Source: DASWJQ01 sp036397095 (GTDB lineage Bacteria > Chloroflexota > Anaerolineae > Anaerolineales > E44-bin32). Taken from it: a stretch of DNA of 64,000 nucleotides. Of this stretch, positions 40,871 through 50,576 are shown one piece after another. The notes under the pieces were generated by a model that saw only the letters and a list, made by a program, of their open reading frames with translations, did no database searches and had not been told where the DNA came from. The translations under genes and the position numbers were made by a program. Position 1 is the stretch's first letter, and every line of letters begins with the position of its first letter. The stretch lies in assembly GCA_036397095.1 (NCBI GenBank), contig DASWJQ010000057.1:6898-70897 (forward strand), read 5' to 3'.

Positions 40871-43800
40871 TCAGCCGTCGATCGACTCGACGCTGACCAG
40901 CACGGCCCGCACCACCAAGCGATGCAAGTAGCTGCTGCTGCCGGCGTCGTAGGCCTCGCAGGTGACCAGCGTTAGCCAGTCCAACGTCTCGTGACGCAGC
41001 ACGCTCAGGTTTTCGGGCAGCACCCGCCGGACCTGGCGCACCTCGTACACAAAGCGCAGCCCCTGCGTCTCAATTTCGATCCGATCCCCCCAGACCAACT
41101 CATCCAGGGTGGCAAACGGGCCTGGGGTGCCGCCGGGCAGCAGCACGTGGCCGGTCAGGGCTGTATTGCCCGGCAGTGTTGGGAAGGCGGTCCCTTCCAG
41201 GTAACCAACCTGGCCGGACAGCCAGGTCAGATCCCAGCCTTCGTCGTCGGTGGGCACACCGACAATGGCCGAGTTCAAGCGCAGCTTGTCGATCTTTAGG
41301 CGGAAGTCGGGCAGGGCGGTGACATTGGACTCGGACGGATCGGGCCCGCGCAGTGAGCGCGAAGTCGGCGGGAAGCCGGTGGCCGGCAGGCGCGGTGCGC
41401 TGACGGTGGCACTGGCGCCCACGCCGTAGACATCGACCGGCGACCCCGGATCATAGACCCGCTCGTTGGCCAGTTCGTTGTGGCTCGACAGGGCGAACGG
41501 TGCATCGAAATCGCCGGGCATGCTCGACCACTCGAGGAAGGCATCGTTGCTGACGCCCTGCCCCGGGGCGACCCCCTGCAGCCGGGCCTGGTATTGGATC
41601 TCGCTGCTGCCCTGGGGGAAGGAGTCCCAGGTTACCTGCAGCAGCGGTGCTCCGCCGTCGATTATCGTGGTTGGCGCTTGGCCAACACCGGTCCAGATCA
41701 AGGTGCCCGGTTCGTAGACCAGTTCCGGCGGCAAAGTGTCCTCAAGGATCAGGTCGAAGGCATCGCTGTCACTTTCGATATCGGATCCGATCTGAAGAGT
41801 GAAGGTCACCAGGCCGTTGTTAAGCACGACGGTTGGTTCGGCCGACTTATCCAGGGTCAGAGTCGGCTCGACCAGCTCGACCTCCGAGGCCGCCGCCGAC
41901 AGGCCATCGCCCACCCAGGTGACCACGGCAGCGTTGTTGAGCAATCCGCCCCGCTGGTTGCCGAGTGAATCGAGCACGACCACGGTGTAGCGCAGCGTGA
42001 GAGTCTGGTCTTCATCGTCGCCGTTGGTGATGTTGTCGAAATCGAAGCTGATGGACCGCCCCTGATCGACCGGTTCCAGGCTGCCACCGGGGACGGCGCT
42101 CACCGTGGCGTTGTTGCAGATGTCGCTCAGGCTGCCGACCGAGGCGGTCAGTGCCGGATCGGACGCGACCACAGGTTCGCAGGCGACGTAGGCCAAGCCC
42201 TGATCGAGTGTGTCGGTCAGGACGACGTCGGCCATCGTGCCCGCTGGGACGGTCAGGACCAGTTCATAGGTCAGGATTTCGCCGATAGCGGCATCGCCAG
42301 GGCCGGTGAAGATTTGGTCAGTGTCGTCCAAGCTCTTGACCAGATCGGCGTTGACGTCGGTGGCGATATTGTCGGTGTCCGTGGCCGTATTGTTGTCCAG
42401 GTCGGGCTCGGGTCCATTGGTGCCATCGTCGGCCACTGTCACCGTGTTGACAATCTGGGTCACGCCAGGATCGAGCGGGCTGTCAACCGTCACCTGGAAG
42501 AAGATCGTCAGGCCGTCACCGGCAACCAGATCACCTACGGTGAACTCACAGGCGCTGCCGGCGTTGTTGTCCGGCGTACACGACCAGCCCAATGTGCTGC
42601 CGGCCGGGTTAAAGATGGTGTTGGCCGGCACCATGTCGCTGACTACAACCCCGGTGGCGTCCTGATCACCGATGTTGGCGATGTCCATCTGATAGGTCAG
42701 CACCGTGCCGTCCGAGATGATGCTGAGGCCGTCATCCTTGGTGATGCTCAAGTCGGGGAAGGCGCCCAGCGGCGTGTCGTCGCTATCGCTGTTATCGTCG
42801 GGGGTGGGCTCGATGCCGTTGGTGCCGTCGTCGCCGACGCTGGCACTGTTGCTAATCAACTCGACCAGCGCCGGCACCGTGCTATCGACGTCAACAGCCA
42901 AGGTCAGCACAATCGTCTGGCCGGCCGCCATGGCCCCCTGGTTGTAGCTGCAGGTGCTGCCGGCTGTGCCGTCGGGCAAGCAAACCCAACCCAGTGAACT
43001 CGACCCTGCGTTGAAGGTCGTGTACTGCGGGATTACATCGGTGATGACGACACCGGTGGCGCCGGCGTTGCCGACGTTTTCGATGGTCAGGGTGTAGGCG
43101 ATCGTGTCGCCGGGCACGGCGCTGATGCTGCCGTCATCCTTGGTCAGCGTCAGGTCGATGCCGGTGACCGTGACCGATTCTTCGGCCGAGCTGCTGTAGT
43201 CATCCACACCGCCAGAGCCGTCGCGCTCGTTGGCATCGGCGCCGGGCACCGAGGTCCAGGACAGATCGGCCGTATTGTCAATGACATCGCTCACGTTGGC
43301 CGACGGCGGCAGATCAACCGTCGCCTGGTAGGTGAAGACCACACTGGCATCGTCCTGGCTCAAACTGCCGCTGAAGACCAGCGTCGGTGCACCGGCCTCA
43401 TTGGCCGTCCAGCCGGCCGGCGCGCTGGCCGAGCCGCCAACGTAGGTCAGGCCGGTCGGGATGGTGTCGGTAACGACCACCTCCTCGGCGTCGGCCGTGC
43501 TCGATCCTAAGTGGCTGACGGTCAGGGTGTAGGTGACCGTCTGGCCCAGGCCGGGTGTGTCGTCGTCGGCCAGCTTGCCGATTTGCAGCTCGGGCTCGAC
43601 CAGCTCGACATCGACGCTGGCGCTGCCGGTTTCGCCGCCGGCGTCGACCACCACGTTGTTGGTCAGCTGATCGCCGTTCTGGTTGCCGCTGGTATTCTCG
43701 ACACGGGCCACGACCTGCAGCACGATCTGATCGTCGCTATCTTCGATATTGTCGGGCGTGTTGGTCACGTCGCCGAAATCGAACACGACCGTGTCTTCAA

Positions 43801-46800
43801 ATGTGTCGCTGTCCGAGTCGCTGATGATGCCGAAGGGACCGGGAGCAGGGAGGGCCGGCACGGCCGACAGATTGCCGCCGACCGACACCAGACTGGCGCT
43901 GATGGCGCGCAAGATGCCGGCTTGCGGCGGGATGGTCGGCAGCGTGTCGGTGATCACCAGCGGAATGGCGGTGCCTTCGGGCAGGGTCACGGTGATTTCA
44001 AAGGTGACCTGTTCGCCAATCACCAAGTCAACAATGCCCAGGTCGTACTCGCCGCTGGCCGTCGATGTGACCGAGGTGGCGCTGATCGTCTTAGAGACCG
44101 CCGGATCATCGAGGCTCAGATCGACCGAAGCGCTGTCCACATAGTCATTCAGCCCACCAACACCGCTGGTGCCCGTGCGTTCCCCGGTGGCGCTGCCGGC
44201 GGTGCCGGCGGTAGATCCCGTCGGGTTGCCGCTCGTGCCGCTGCCGGGCAGGCTGGTGTAGGTCAGGCGGGCCGTGTTGCCGATATCGATGCCAATCGGC
44301 GTGTCGCTGTTCACAACGGCGTCGACCGTAATCGTCACACTGTCCCCCGGATCCAGACGGTCGATGAGCACATCGACGGTATTGCCAACCGAATTGTCAG
44401 TGACGATTGCGTAGCCGGGGGCGCTCACGCTGACGCCGGTCAGCGTCGAATCGGAGCCCAGCGTATCTAGCAGTTGCAGGTCAAAGGCGGCCGCCGCCCG
44501 GAAGCCCGACGAGGTGTTGCCGAAGGTCAACGTGTATTCGAGCGGGTCATCGGCATCAGAAGGCGCCAGCGTGACGGTCTTGTTCAAGTTGGCAATCAGC
44601 GGCTCAGCAACCCGGACCCGCACCGAATTGGAATTTTCCCCATCCACGCCATTGATCCGGGGTCGGAATTCGTTGTCACGATTGGATGTCGCCGTAGCAC
44701 CGGTGGCGTTGTTGTAGGCCTGGTTGCTGCTGTGGTTCATCACAATGGCATTGAATTCGACGACTACAAATTCGTGATCGTCATCGCGATCGTCGTTGGT
44801 CAGGTCACCCAGCTTGAAGTAGACATCCGTGCCGCTGCCGTAGACGTCATCGTCACTCCCGGCGGCACTCGAGACAGCCACATCGGGCAGTACGAAGGTC
44901 GGCGTGATCGAACCCACCGTCGTTTCGTTGCCACTCACATTCAGTCCGGCGCCGGCCAGAGTCGTTGAACCAATGCCGGCGTCGTTGGCCACCAGTGCAG
45001 CCATCGCCGTTCCATCGTCCAAGAACTGCATCCCGCTGGGCAGACGATCTTGCAGTTGGAAATCAAGAGCCGTCCCCTCCGCCAGACGGAATTGCAGGCG
45101 GTAGCGCACGATTTCGCCGATGGCGACGCTCTCGAGCGAGCTGACAACGCCGGTGTGGGATTCGGACGTCGCCACAATGGATTTATCGGGCGCCGAGAAC
45201 ACGGTCACTATGGCGTCGTCACTGGCTAGGTGGTCGTTGACGGCGCCGCCGGGGTTGGTGGTGTCGCCAGTCCGCTCGACCGAAAGGCTGTTGTTGGCGG
45301 TCTGGGCGGTGGTGACGTCGGTCGGCAGGCTGGTCCAGGTGACGACGGCCGTGTTGGTCAGCACCTGGCCCGGGCTGACCGTGGCGTCCAATGTGGCCTG
45401 GAAGGTCAGGGTGCTGGTGGTGCCGATGGGGAAATTGGTCCAGCCGGCGGCTAATGTTGGCGCCCCGGAGGCGTCGAGGCTGTCCGGCGCCGTACCGGCC
45501 GTATGGCTCAGCGAAAGCGGGACATAGGTCATGCCCGCTGGCACGGTGTCAGTCCAGGCGGCTTCAAAGGCATCGCTGCCGGTGGCGCCGCTGTGGTCGA
45601 TGACTACGGTGAAGGTGACGGTGTCCCCGGCGTCGGCCATGGTTAGATCGACTGTCTTGTCAACTTGCAGCACCGGCTCGACAACCGTGACCTCGGGGCC
45701 GAAGGCGCTAGCCGTGCCCTCGGTCCAGTTCCAGGCGGCGGTGTTGTTGAGCAGTGTGACCGGCGAATCCTGGTTGCCGGCGCTGTTGAGCACCACCACC
45801 CGGTACACAAGGGTAATGGTCTCGGCCACATTGTCGTCGGTGTTGATGTTGGTCAGGTCGCCAAAGGCAACCGTCATGCGCCGGGCCTGATCCTCGGCCA
45901 GCGCAGAGCCGCCTGGAACCTCGCCGAAGACGGCCGTCGCCGGGCCGGTCCAGGTCAGGTCGCCGGAAGAAGCGGTAACGGAATCAAGCGCCACAAAGGC
46001 CAGCCCCTGGTCGAGGGTGTCGGTCAGGGTGACCCCGGTCGAGCTGCCTTCGGGGATGGTGACGGTCAGGGTGTACTCGACGATCTCGCCGATGGCGACC
46101 TGTAGGCCGCTGGTAAACCCCTGGTTGGTGTCGGTCAGGTCCTTGACCAGGCCGACGTCGGCAATGGTGGTGTCGGCGTCATCCTGGAAGGCGGCGTTGG
46201 GGCCGTCGCCGGTGTGGTCCGGTCCACCTTCCTCGCCAGCGTAGTTGGTGACCTCGGCCGTGTTAGTGATCACCTGGTTGGGCTCGGCCGACGGATCAAT
46301 CTGCAGATCGTAAGTGATGACGATCAGATTGCTGCCATCGGTCGGGTGATAGGCCTCGCATACGCCCACGCCCAGGCCCGGATCCACCAATTCAATCCCG
46401 GCGCCAAACAAATCCGTATCGGTGCCCAGGTAGCTGACGGCCGACCCGTCGCCCTTGGTCACTGTCAAGTTGAGACCGCCGCCGGGGATGACAAACCCCG
46501 GCTGCAGCGTGTCGGTGACAATAAGGTCAAAGGCGCCGGCCGGGCTGCTGCCCTGGTTCTCGATCACGATAGCGAACGAAACCAGATCGTCGGCGTCAAC
46601 ACCGCTCAGGTTCGAATCGACCGGGTTGGAGGCCAGGCCGTCCGAGCTGATCGTGCCGCCAAACCTCGTTCCGGCCGAACCTGGCGGGCTGAAAGCGACT
46701 GGGCCGGTGGTCCCCGGCGAGAACACACCGGCCGCCTGGTCGGTGGCGATGACACCCTTCTTGACCAGCAAGAACGGCTCGAGCAGCGTGAACTGGATGA

Positions 46801-49255
46801 TGCCGTCGTCGTCGGTGTCCGTCGAGTTGGTCGAGCCTTCATGGACCCGCAGTTGGTTGGTTAACAGAAGGCGATCGGTGAAAGGTTCGTTGGACACCGT
46901 GACGGTAAACAGGATGTCAACCGCGGTGCTCGGCGACGGCACACTGGGATCATCGTAATTGCCGTAGGTGAACTGCACGCTGTTGCCGCTGGCACTGGTG
47001 GAGATGGCCGGCACGATGTTGGAGGCAGGCGGGTTGGAATTGTAGAAAGAATCGGCCGGCCCGAACTTGGCCGTGCCGGCTGTCGGCGCCGCCACGCTGA
47101 CGGTCGGGTCGAAAGTCGTGACCTCGGTGGCGTCGAGCACCGGTAGAGGCAGGAAGTCGATCAAGTACAGGTCTTCGAAATCGCTGGTGGGCAAGTCGTA
47201 TTGCAGACGGAAAGTGAGCGTGTCGCCCGGCTCGACCTCGACGTCGGGGCAGGCCCCGCACGTTGTCCCGTTTACGGCATAGATGGATTTCTCCGGCTGG
47301 CCTCTCGGGATGCTGACGCTAGCGTTGGAGGCGTCGGCTTCGCTGAAACCGTTGGCCGTCAGATCGGCCGGATCGAGCAGGTCGCCGGCAACGGTGACCG
47401 TGTCAGCCAGCACATCGCCCTGGTCGACCGACTCGTCACCAGACGGAAAATCGTCGCTGAATTCGTCCTGAATGATGGTGCGGAAGGTGATGGTGCCGGT
47501 CGTGGGCCCGTCGTTGTAGCCGCCGCAATCCGGGTCGGGGCCGCCGGTGCCATCGGTGGGGATGCAGCCGCCAATCAGGCGACCGGTGGGCTGGCCGCGG
47601 GTCACAATCTCGTCTGAGGCGCGCAAGGTAATGATGGTGGTGCCATCGGTTGGCGGCGGACCGCCGCCGCCGGTGTAGTGCGGCTCGACAGTGTAGTTGG
47701 CAGCGTTCATGCCCGCTGCCGCCAGGCTGAAGCCGTTGCCAGCCAAAGACAACGTCGGCGTGAAGCTCATATCGAAGCGTTGGCCGTCGGAAATGGTGTC
47801 GGTCAGCATGACCTGGTCGAAGGCAAAGAAGTCCGACACCTGAAACTGGAGCGAGTACTGCAGGGTGTCGCCGGGCGACGGGCTGGTGGCGCCGACCGGA
47901 ATGACGACGGTGACGCCCTTCTGCACGGCGATCGAACGATCATTGAGCGTATGAAGAATGGAACATGACGGACAAATGCCGCCGGCGATGACATTGTCGG
48001 CGCCGCCGCTGTCACGCGGGTCGATCGGCGTCCAGTCGCCGACGCCGCCGGCCCGGTTGTCCGAGGTCGAGTCGTCCCCTGAGGCCGGCGGCACGACCGG
48101 AGCGCCGTCGGCGTCGAATTGGGTCACGAAGTAGGAGAAGGTGATGGTCGCCGAGCCGGTTACGCTGGGGAAGTTGACCACCAGCCGGTTGTTGGGCGGG
48201 TTGGCGGCCGCACCGACGGTCGGCGTCTGGACCACGGAACCGGCCGGCGAGATCAAATCGACACTGAGAAAGGCCAGGTTATTGGGCAGCTCGTCGGTCA
48301 CATCGAGATCAGTCACGGTTTGACCGGGGGCCACGTCGACCGTGATTGTGTATTGGCGCGGGAAGTTGGGCCCGGTGGCGGTTTCGTCCTCGGGGCCGCT
48401 ATAGGCCTTGCTGATCGACACCAGCGTCGGGTCGAGGCTGTCACTGGGCCAGCCGCTGCCGTCGTCGCTCGTGGGAACCAGGATCACCGGGTCACAGCAC
48501 CAGTCGTCGAGCGGCGTGTTGCCAAAGCGGAACCCGCCCCGGGCGCGCAGGGTGAGGGGCGTACCCAGATCAGCCAGGTTGCTCAAGCTGGCGCCGACGC
48601 TGACGACCACCGCCGGCTGGCTTGGGGTGAACGAGCCGAACGGCAGCTGAAGCACGACCAGCTTGTCACCGGCGGTGCCGCACACCTGAATGTAGGCCCC
48701 GCTGGTGTCGCGAGCGTAGGGATGGTCTACACAGCCGCTGCCACCTCCGTCATCGGGGAAGGTCTGTTCGACCGCCATCACCGGCGAACCCAGGTAGGTG
48801 GCGCCGGTGAAATCAACACCGTCGGGGGTATCCGTACCGGCCGCCCCATCGGCCCCATTGACGGGGAACAGCAGATCAACGAAGGGGCCATAACCGGTGG
48901 TATCGCCGGCGTTATCGAAGGTCACCGTAAGGTTGAAGTTGGCGCCCAGCGACACACTGCCGGGGGCCGCCAGCGAGACCGCTGGCGTTGCCACCTGCAG
49001 CGGCCGGGCGGCGGCGGCCGATGGACTCAGCAGTGGCGCCATCACGACCAGCACCAGGGAAGCCCATTGCAGGGGCCTGCCCAACGATTCGAACGCAAGC
49101 TGAGGTAAGCGCAGGGAGCGCGAGGAGAACCGGCGTCGACGAAGGATCGATTGTGTCAAGAATGAGTCCCTATCGAGAAAATATGCGCAAGATGGATGGG
49201 ATTGTACACTCTCCACCGGCCTCTCGCACTTACGAAAGGGCAAGGTTCCGCCCAA
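40871..49255 (-). CDS. Giant secreted DUF11-repeat protein ending in LPATG plus its own sortase domain
   Basis: About 2,790 residues. Both candidate starts are TTG (49255 or 49159) without a clear ribosome site, and the signal peptide (LQWASLVLVVMAPLLSPSAAAA) begins well downstream of either. The body is a long chain of DUF11-type Ig-like repeats, each with the recurring pattern VTDTLPxGLTYV...NTAxVTYTSLP and SLxKTV strands. At 2623-2627 is LPATG, a sortase cleavage motif. From about 2650 to the end there is a class D/E/F-like sortase domain with catalytic His in NTALTGHVLLPGG (2703), Cys in LTLVTCEAYD (2766) and Arg in HRLVVRAVL (2779). No membrane helix follows the LPATG. A surface stalk that could process and attach itself is the likely role. 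It is divergent from a c-di-GMP-controlled TadE operon. Confidence 0.88.
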   Translation of the reverse strand: MGGTLPFRKCERPVESVQSHPSCAYFLDRDSFLTQSILRRRRFSSRSLRLPQLAFESLGRPLQWASLVLVVMAPLLSPSAAAARPLQVATPAVSLAAPGSVSLGANFNLTVTFDNAGDTTGYGPFVDLLFPVNGADGAAGTDTPDGVDFTGATYLGSPVMAVEQTFPDDGGGSGCVDHPYARDTSGAYIQVCGTAGDKLVVLQLPFGSFTPSQPAVVVSVGASLSNLADLGTPLTLRARGGFRFGNTPLDDWCCDPVILVPTSDDGSGWPSDSLDPTLVSISKAYSGPEDETATGPNFPRQYTITVDVAPGQTVTDLDVTDELPNNLAFLSVDLISPAGSVVQTPTVGAAANPPNNRLVVNFPSVTGSATITFSYFVTQFDADGAPVVPPASGDDSTSDNRAGGVGDWTPIDPRDSGGADNVIAGGICPSCSILHTLNDRSIAVQKGVTVVIPVGATSPSPGDTLQYSLQFQVSDFFAFDQVMLTDTISDGQRFDMSFTPTLSLAGNGFSLAAAGMNAANYTVEPHYTGGGGPPPTDGTTIITLRASDEIVTRGQPTGRLIGGCIPTDGTGGPDPDCGGYNDGPTTGTITFRTIIQDEFSDDFPSGDESVDQGDVLADTVTVAGDLLDPADLTANGFSEADASNASVSIPRGQPEKSIYAVNGTTCGACPDVEVEPGDTLTFRLQYDLPTSDFEDLYLIDFLPLPVLDATEVTTFDPTVSVAAPTAGTAKFGPADSFYNSNPPASNIVPAISTSASGNSVQFTYGNYDDPSVPSPSTAVDILFTVTVSNEPFTDRLLLTNQLRVHEGSTNSTDTDDDGIIQFTLLEPFLLVKKGVIATDQAAGVFSPGTTGPVAFSPPGSAGTRFGGTISSDGLASNPVDSNLSGVDADDLVSFAIVIENQGSSPAGAFDLIVTDTLQPGFVIPGGGLNLTVTKGDGSAVSYLGTDTDLFGAGIELVDPGLGVGVCEAYHPTDGSNLIVITYDLQIDPSAEPNQVITNTAEVTNYAGEEGGPDHTGDGPNAAFQDDADTTIADVGLVKDLTDTNQGFTSGLQVAIGEIVEYTLTVTIPEGSSTGVTLTDTLDQGLAFVALDSVTASSGDLTWTGPATAVFGEVPGGSALAEDQARRMTVAFGDLTNINTDDNVAETITLVYRVVVLNSAGNQDSPVTLLNNTAAWNWTEGTASAFGPEVTVVEPVLQVDKTVDLTMADAGDTVTFTVVIDHSGATGSDAFEAAWTDTVPAGMTYVPLSLSHTAGTAPDSLDASGAPTLAAGWTNFPIGTTSTLTFQATLDATVSPGQVLTNTAVVTWTSLPTDVTTAQTANNSLSVERTGDTTNPGGAVNDHLASDDAIVTVFSAPDKSIVATSESHTGVVSSLESVAIGEIVRYRLQFRLAEGTALDFQLQDRLPSGMQFLDDGTAMAALVANDAGIGSTTLAGAGLNVSGNETTVGSITPTFVLPDVAVSSAAGSDDDVYGSGTDVYFKLGDLTNDDRDDDHEFVVVEFNAIVMNHSSNQAYNNATGATATSNRDNEFRPRINGVDGENSNSVRVRVAEPLIANLNKTVTLAPSDADDPLEYTLTFGNTSSGFRAAAAFDLQLLDTLGSDSTLTGVSVSAPGYAIVTDNSVGNTVDVLIDRLDPGDSVTITVDAVVNSDTPIGIDIGNTARLTYTSLPGSGTSGNPTGSTAGTAGSATGERTGTSGVGGLNDYVDSASVDLSLDDPAVSKTISATSVTSTASGEYDLGIVDLVIGEQVTFEITVTLPEGTAIPLVITDTLPTIPPQAGILRAISASLVSVGGNLSAVPALPAPGPFGIISDSDSDTFEDTVVFDFGDVTNTPDNIEDSDDQIVLQVVARVENTSGNQNGDQLTNNVVVDAGGETGSASVDVELVEPELQIGKLADDDTPGLGQTVTYTLTVSHLGSSTADAEEVVVTDTIPTGLTYVGGSASAPAGWTANEAGAPTLVFSGSLSQDDASVVFTYQATVDLPPSANVSDVIDNTADLSWTSVPGADANERDGSGGVDDYSSSAEESVTVTGIDLTLTKDDGSISAVPGDTIAYTLTIENVGNAGATGVVITDVIPQYTTFNAGSSSLGWVCLPDGTAGSTCSYNQGAMAAGQTIVLTLAVDVDSTVPALVELISNSASVGDDGTNGIEPTPDDNSDSDDTPLGAFPDLSITKDDGLSIISDGTVLTYQMDIANIGDQDATGVVVSDMVPANTIFNPAGSTLGWSCTPDNNAGSACEFTVGDLVAGDGLTIFFQVTVDSPLDPGVTQIVNTVTVADDGTNGPEPDLDNNTATDTDNIATDVNADLVKSLDDTDQIFTGPGDAAIGEILTYELVLTVPAGTMADVVLTDTLDQGLAYVACEPVVASDPALTASVGSLSDICNNATVSAVPGGSLEPVDQGRSISFDFDNITNGDDEDQTLTLRYTVVVLDSLGNQRGGLLNNAAVVTWVGDGLSAAASEVELVEPTLTLDKSAEPTVVLNNGLVTFTLQIGSDIESDSDAFDLILEDTLPPELVYEPGTLIWTGVGQAPTTIIDGGAPLLQVTWDSFPQGSSEIQYQARLQGVAPGQGVSNDAFLEWSSMPGDFDAPFALSSHNELANERVYDPGSPVDVYGVGASATVSAPRLPATGFPPTSRSLRGPDPSESNVTALPDFRLKIDKLRLNSAIVGVPTDDEGWDLTWLSGQVGYLEGTAFPTLPGNTALTGHVLLPGGTPGPFATLDELVWGDRIEIETQGLRFVYEVRQVRRVLPENLSVLRHETLDWLTLVTCEAYDAGSSSYLHRLVVRAVLVSVESIDG

Positions 49256-49359
49256 CAGCCCGCGACTAGGACCTTCCTACTATATGGGCCGGGAAACGGA
49301 GACTGCCGTGTGCCGTTATCCTACTAGAGTGGCAGGCGGCTGAGCTGCCTGCTTAACAA

Positions 49360-49450
49360 TGTCCCGAAAGGGCAAAACCGCCGAAAGGTGGTGGCGCAAA
49401 GCTAGAGGGTCTAAGGCTGACACGGTCAGCTATGACAGCCAGCTGCCGAA
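49360..49450 (+). promoter_or_regulatory. Cyclic di-GMP-I (GEMM-I) riboswitch
   Basis: The sequence shows the GEMM-I features in order: GGGCAAAACC, a hairpin with arms ACCGCC (49377-49382) and GGTGGT (49387-49392) closed by a GAAA tetraloop, then GGCGCAAAGC (49393-49402) and GGGTCTAA. A 6-bp GCTGAC/GTCAGC hairpin (49416-49430) follows, and then GACAGCCAGCTGCCGA, which corresponds to the conserved GGTAGC...GGGTTACC 3' strand. It lies 155 bases before the TadE-like gene at 49605 on the same strand. The upstream segment 49331-49341 can pair with 49437-49447 and may take part in switching. Confidence 0.85.
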
Positions 49451-49477
49451 GCGATAAGACAGCGAGCACGTGTCTTC

Positions 49478-49515
49478 GGACCCCGCCACCCGGCTTTGCC
49501 CCGTGTGCGGGGTCC
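49478..49515 (+). promoter_or_regulatory. Hairpin downstream of the riboswitch (possible expression platform)
   Basis: Perfect 9-bp arms GGACCCCGC (49478-49486) and GCGGGGTCC (49507-49515) follow the aptamer by 28 bases. A competing shorter pairing exists between AAGACA and TGTCTT (49457-49476). The hairpin has no T-run after it, so the mode of control (termination or other) is not clear. Confidence 0.5.
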
Positions 49516-49604
49516 GGCGCGTCTCTCACCAATACTGAGGCCTGACGAATCTGATAGGTAATCGTAGAGCAGAAACCGTCCAAGGCCGCCTAGGATTCAA
49601 TCAT

Positions 49605-50576
49605 ATGAGATTGCTGGACGCTCTTCGGCCAACACGCTTCACCAGACTGCCCAGGCGGGGCCAACGCGGGCAGGCAATGGTCGAGTTCATGTTGGTCCTG
49701 CCTGTTCTGCTCCTGATAACCGTTGGCATTGTCGAATTCGGTCGAATGTTTGCCATTTATGCCATGATCAATTCAGCCAGCCGCGAGGCCAGCCGCTACG
49801 GCGCTTCGGTCGGCGACAACGGATCAGGCATTCCGCGCTACCTGGATTGCGCCGGCATCCGCGACGCCGCGCGCCGCGTTGCGATCCTGTCGGAGCTGGC
49901 CGATTCGGATATCACCATCACCTACGATGCTGGCGTCACGACTTCGCCTGTCGGCAACTGCGACGCCAACCCCAACCCCTCCGAGATTTCACTCGGTGAT
50001 CGGGTCTTGGTGACCGTCCGCACCTCCTATGAACCGATCGTGCCCCTGCTGCCAATCCCGCCGCAGACCCTCACCTCGATGTCGGCTCGCACGATCCTCA
50101 AGGAAATTGATGCCGGACCGACTGCCACCTTGGGCGGCCCGGCTGCCACACCGACCAAGACCAACACGCCGGATCCGCTCGTCACGCCGTCGGTGACACC
50201 AACGCCTTCCGAGACGCCTACGCCTACAGCCAGCTTTACCGCAACGGCGGGACCGTCCCTTACGCCGTCTCAGACTCTGACACCGTTCCCGACCCCGACC
50301 TCTATTCCAGCACCGACCGGCTTTGAAGCGACGATCAATTGCAGCAACCGCAAAGTCAGCTTCGACTGGAATACAGTCAGCGGGGTCGACTACTACGCCG
50401 TCTATCGGTCTTCACCGGCGCCAACGATTCAAATCGTGATTGACAGCAGCCCGGCCTGCATCAACTGCAACGCCCTGCCCGACGCCGAGACGAGCCGCAC
50501 CTACTATGTCGTGGCGGTGGTCGACGGGCACGAAAGCGCACCTTCCAACCTGGATACGGTCTCATGCGCCCCCTGA
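49605..50576 (+). CDS. TadE-like pilus/secretion protein with Pro/Thr linker and C-terminal Fn3-like domain
   Basis: 323 residues. The N-terminal TadE domain has RGQRGQAMVEFMLVLPVLLL with the prepilin-like Glu at the start of a membrane helix, then IVEFGRMFAIYAMINSASRE. A Pro/Thr-rich stretch (TPSVTPTPSETPTPTAS) connects to a fibronectin type III-like end (GFEATINCSNRKVSFDWN, YYVVAVVDG) with several cysteines. The protein is probably inserted in the membrane with the outer part exposed. It is the first gene after the GEMM-I riboswitch and overlaps the next TadE gene by 13 bases. c-di-GMP control of a Tad-type pilus or secretion system is implied. Confidence 0.82.
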   Translation: MRLLDALRPTRFTRLPRRGQRGQAMVEFMLVLPVLLLITVGIVEFGRMFAIYAMINSASREASRYGASVGDNGSGIPRYLDCAGIRDAARRVAILSELADSDITITYDAGVTTSPVGNCDANPNPSEISLGDRVLVTVRTSYEPIVPLLPIPPQTLTSMSARTILKEIDAGPTATLGGPAATPTKTNTPDPLVTPSVTPTPSETPTPTASFTATAGPSLTPSQTLTPFPTPTSIPAPTGFEATINCSNRKVSFDWNTVSGVDYYAVYRSSPAPTIQIVIDSSPACINCNALPDAETSRTYYVVAVVDGHESAPSNLDTVSCAP

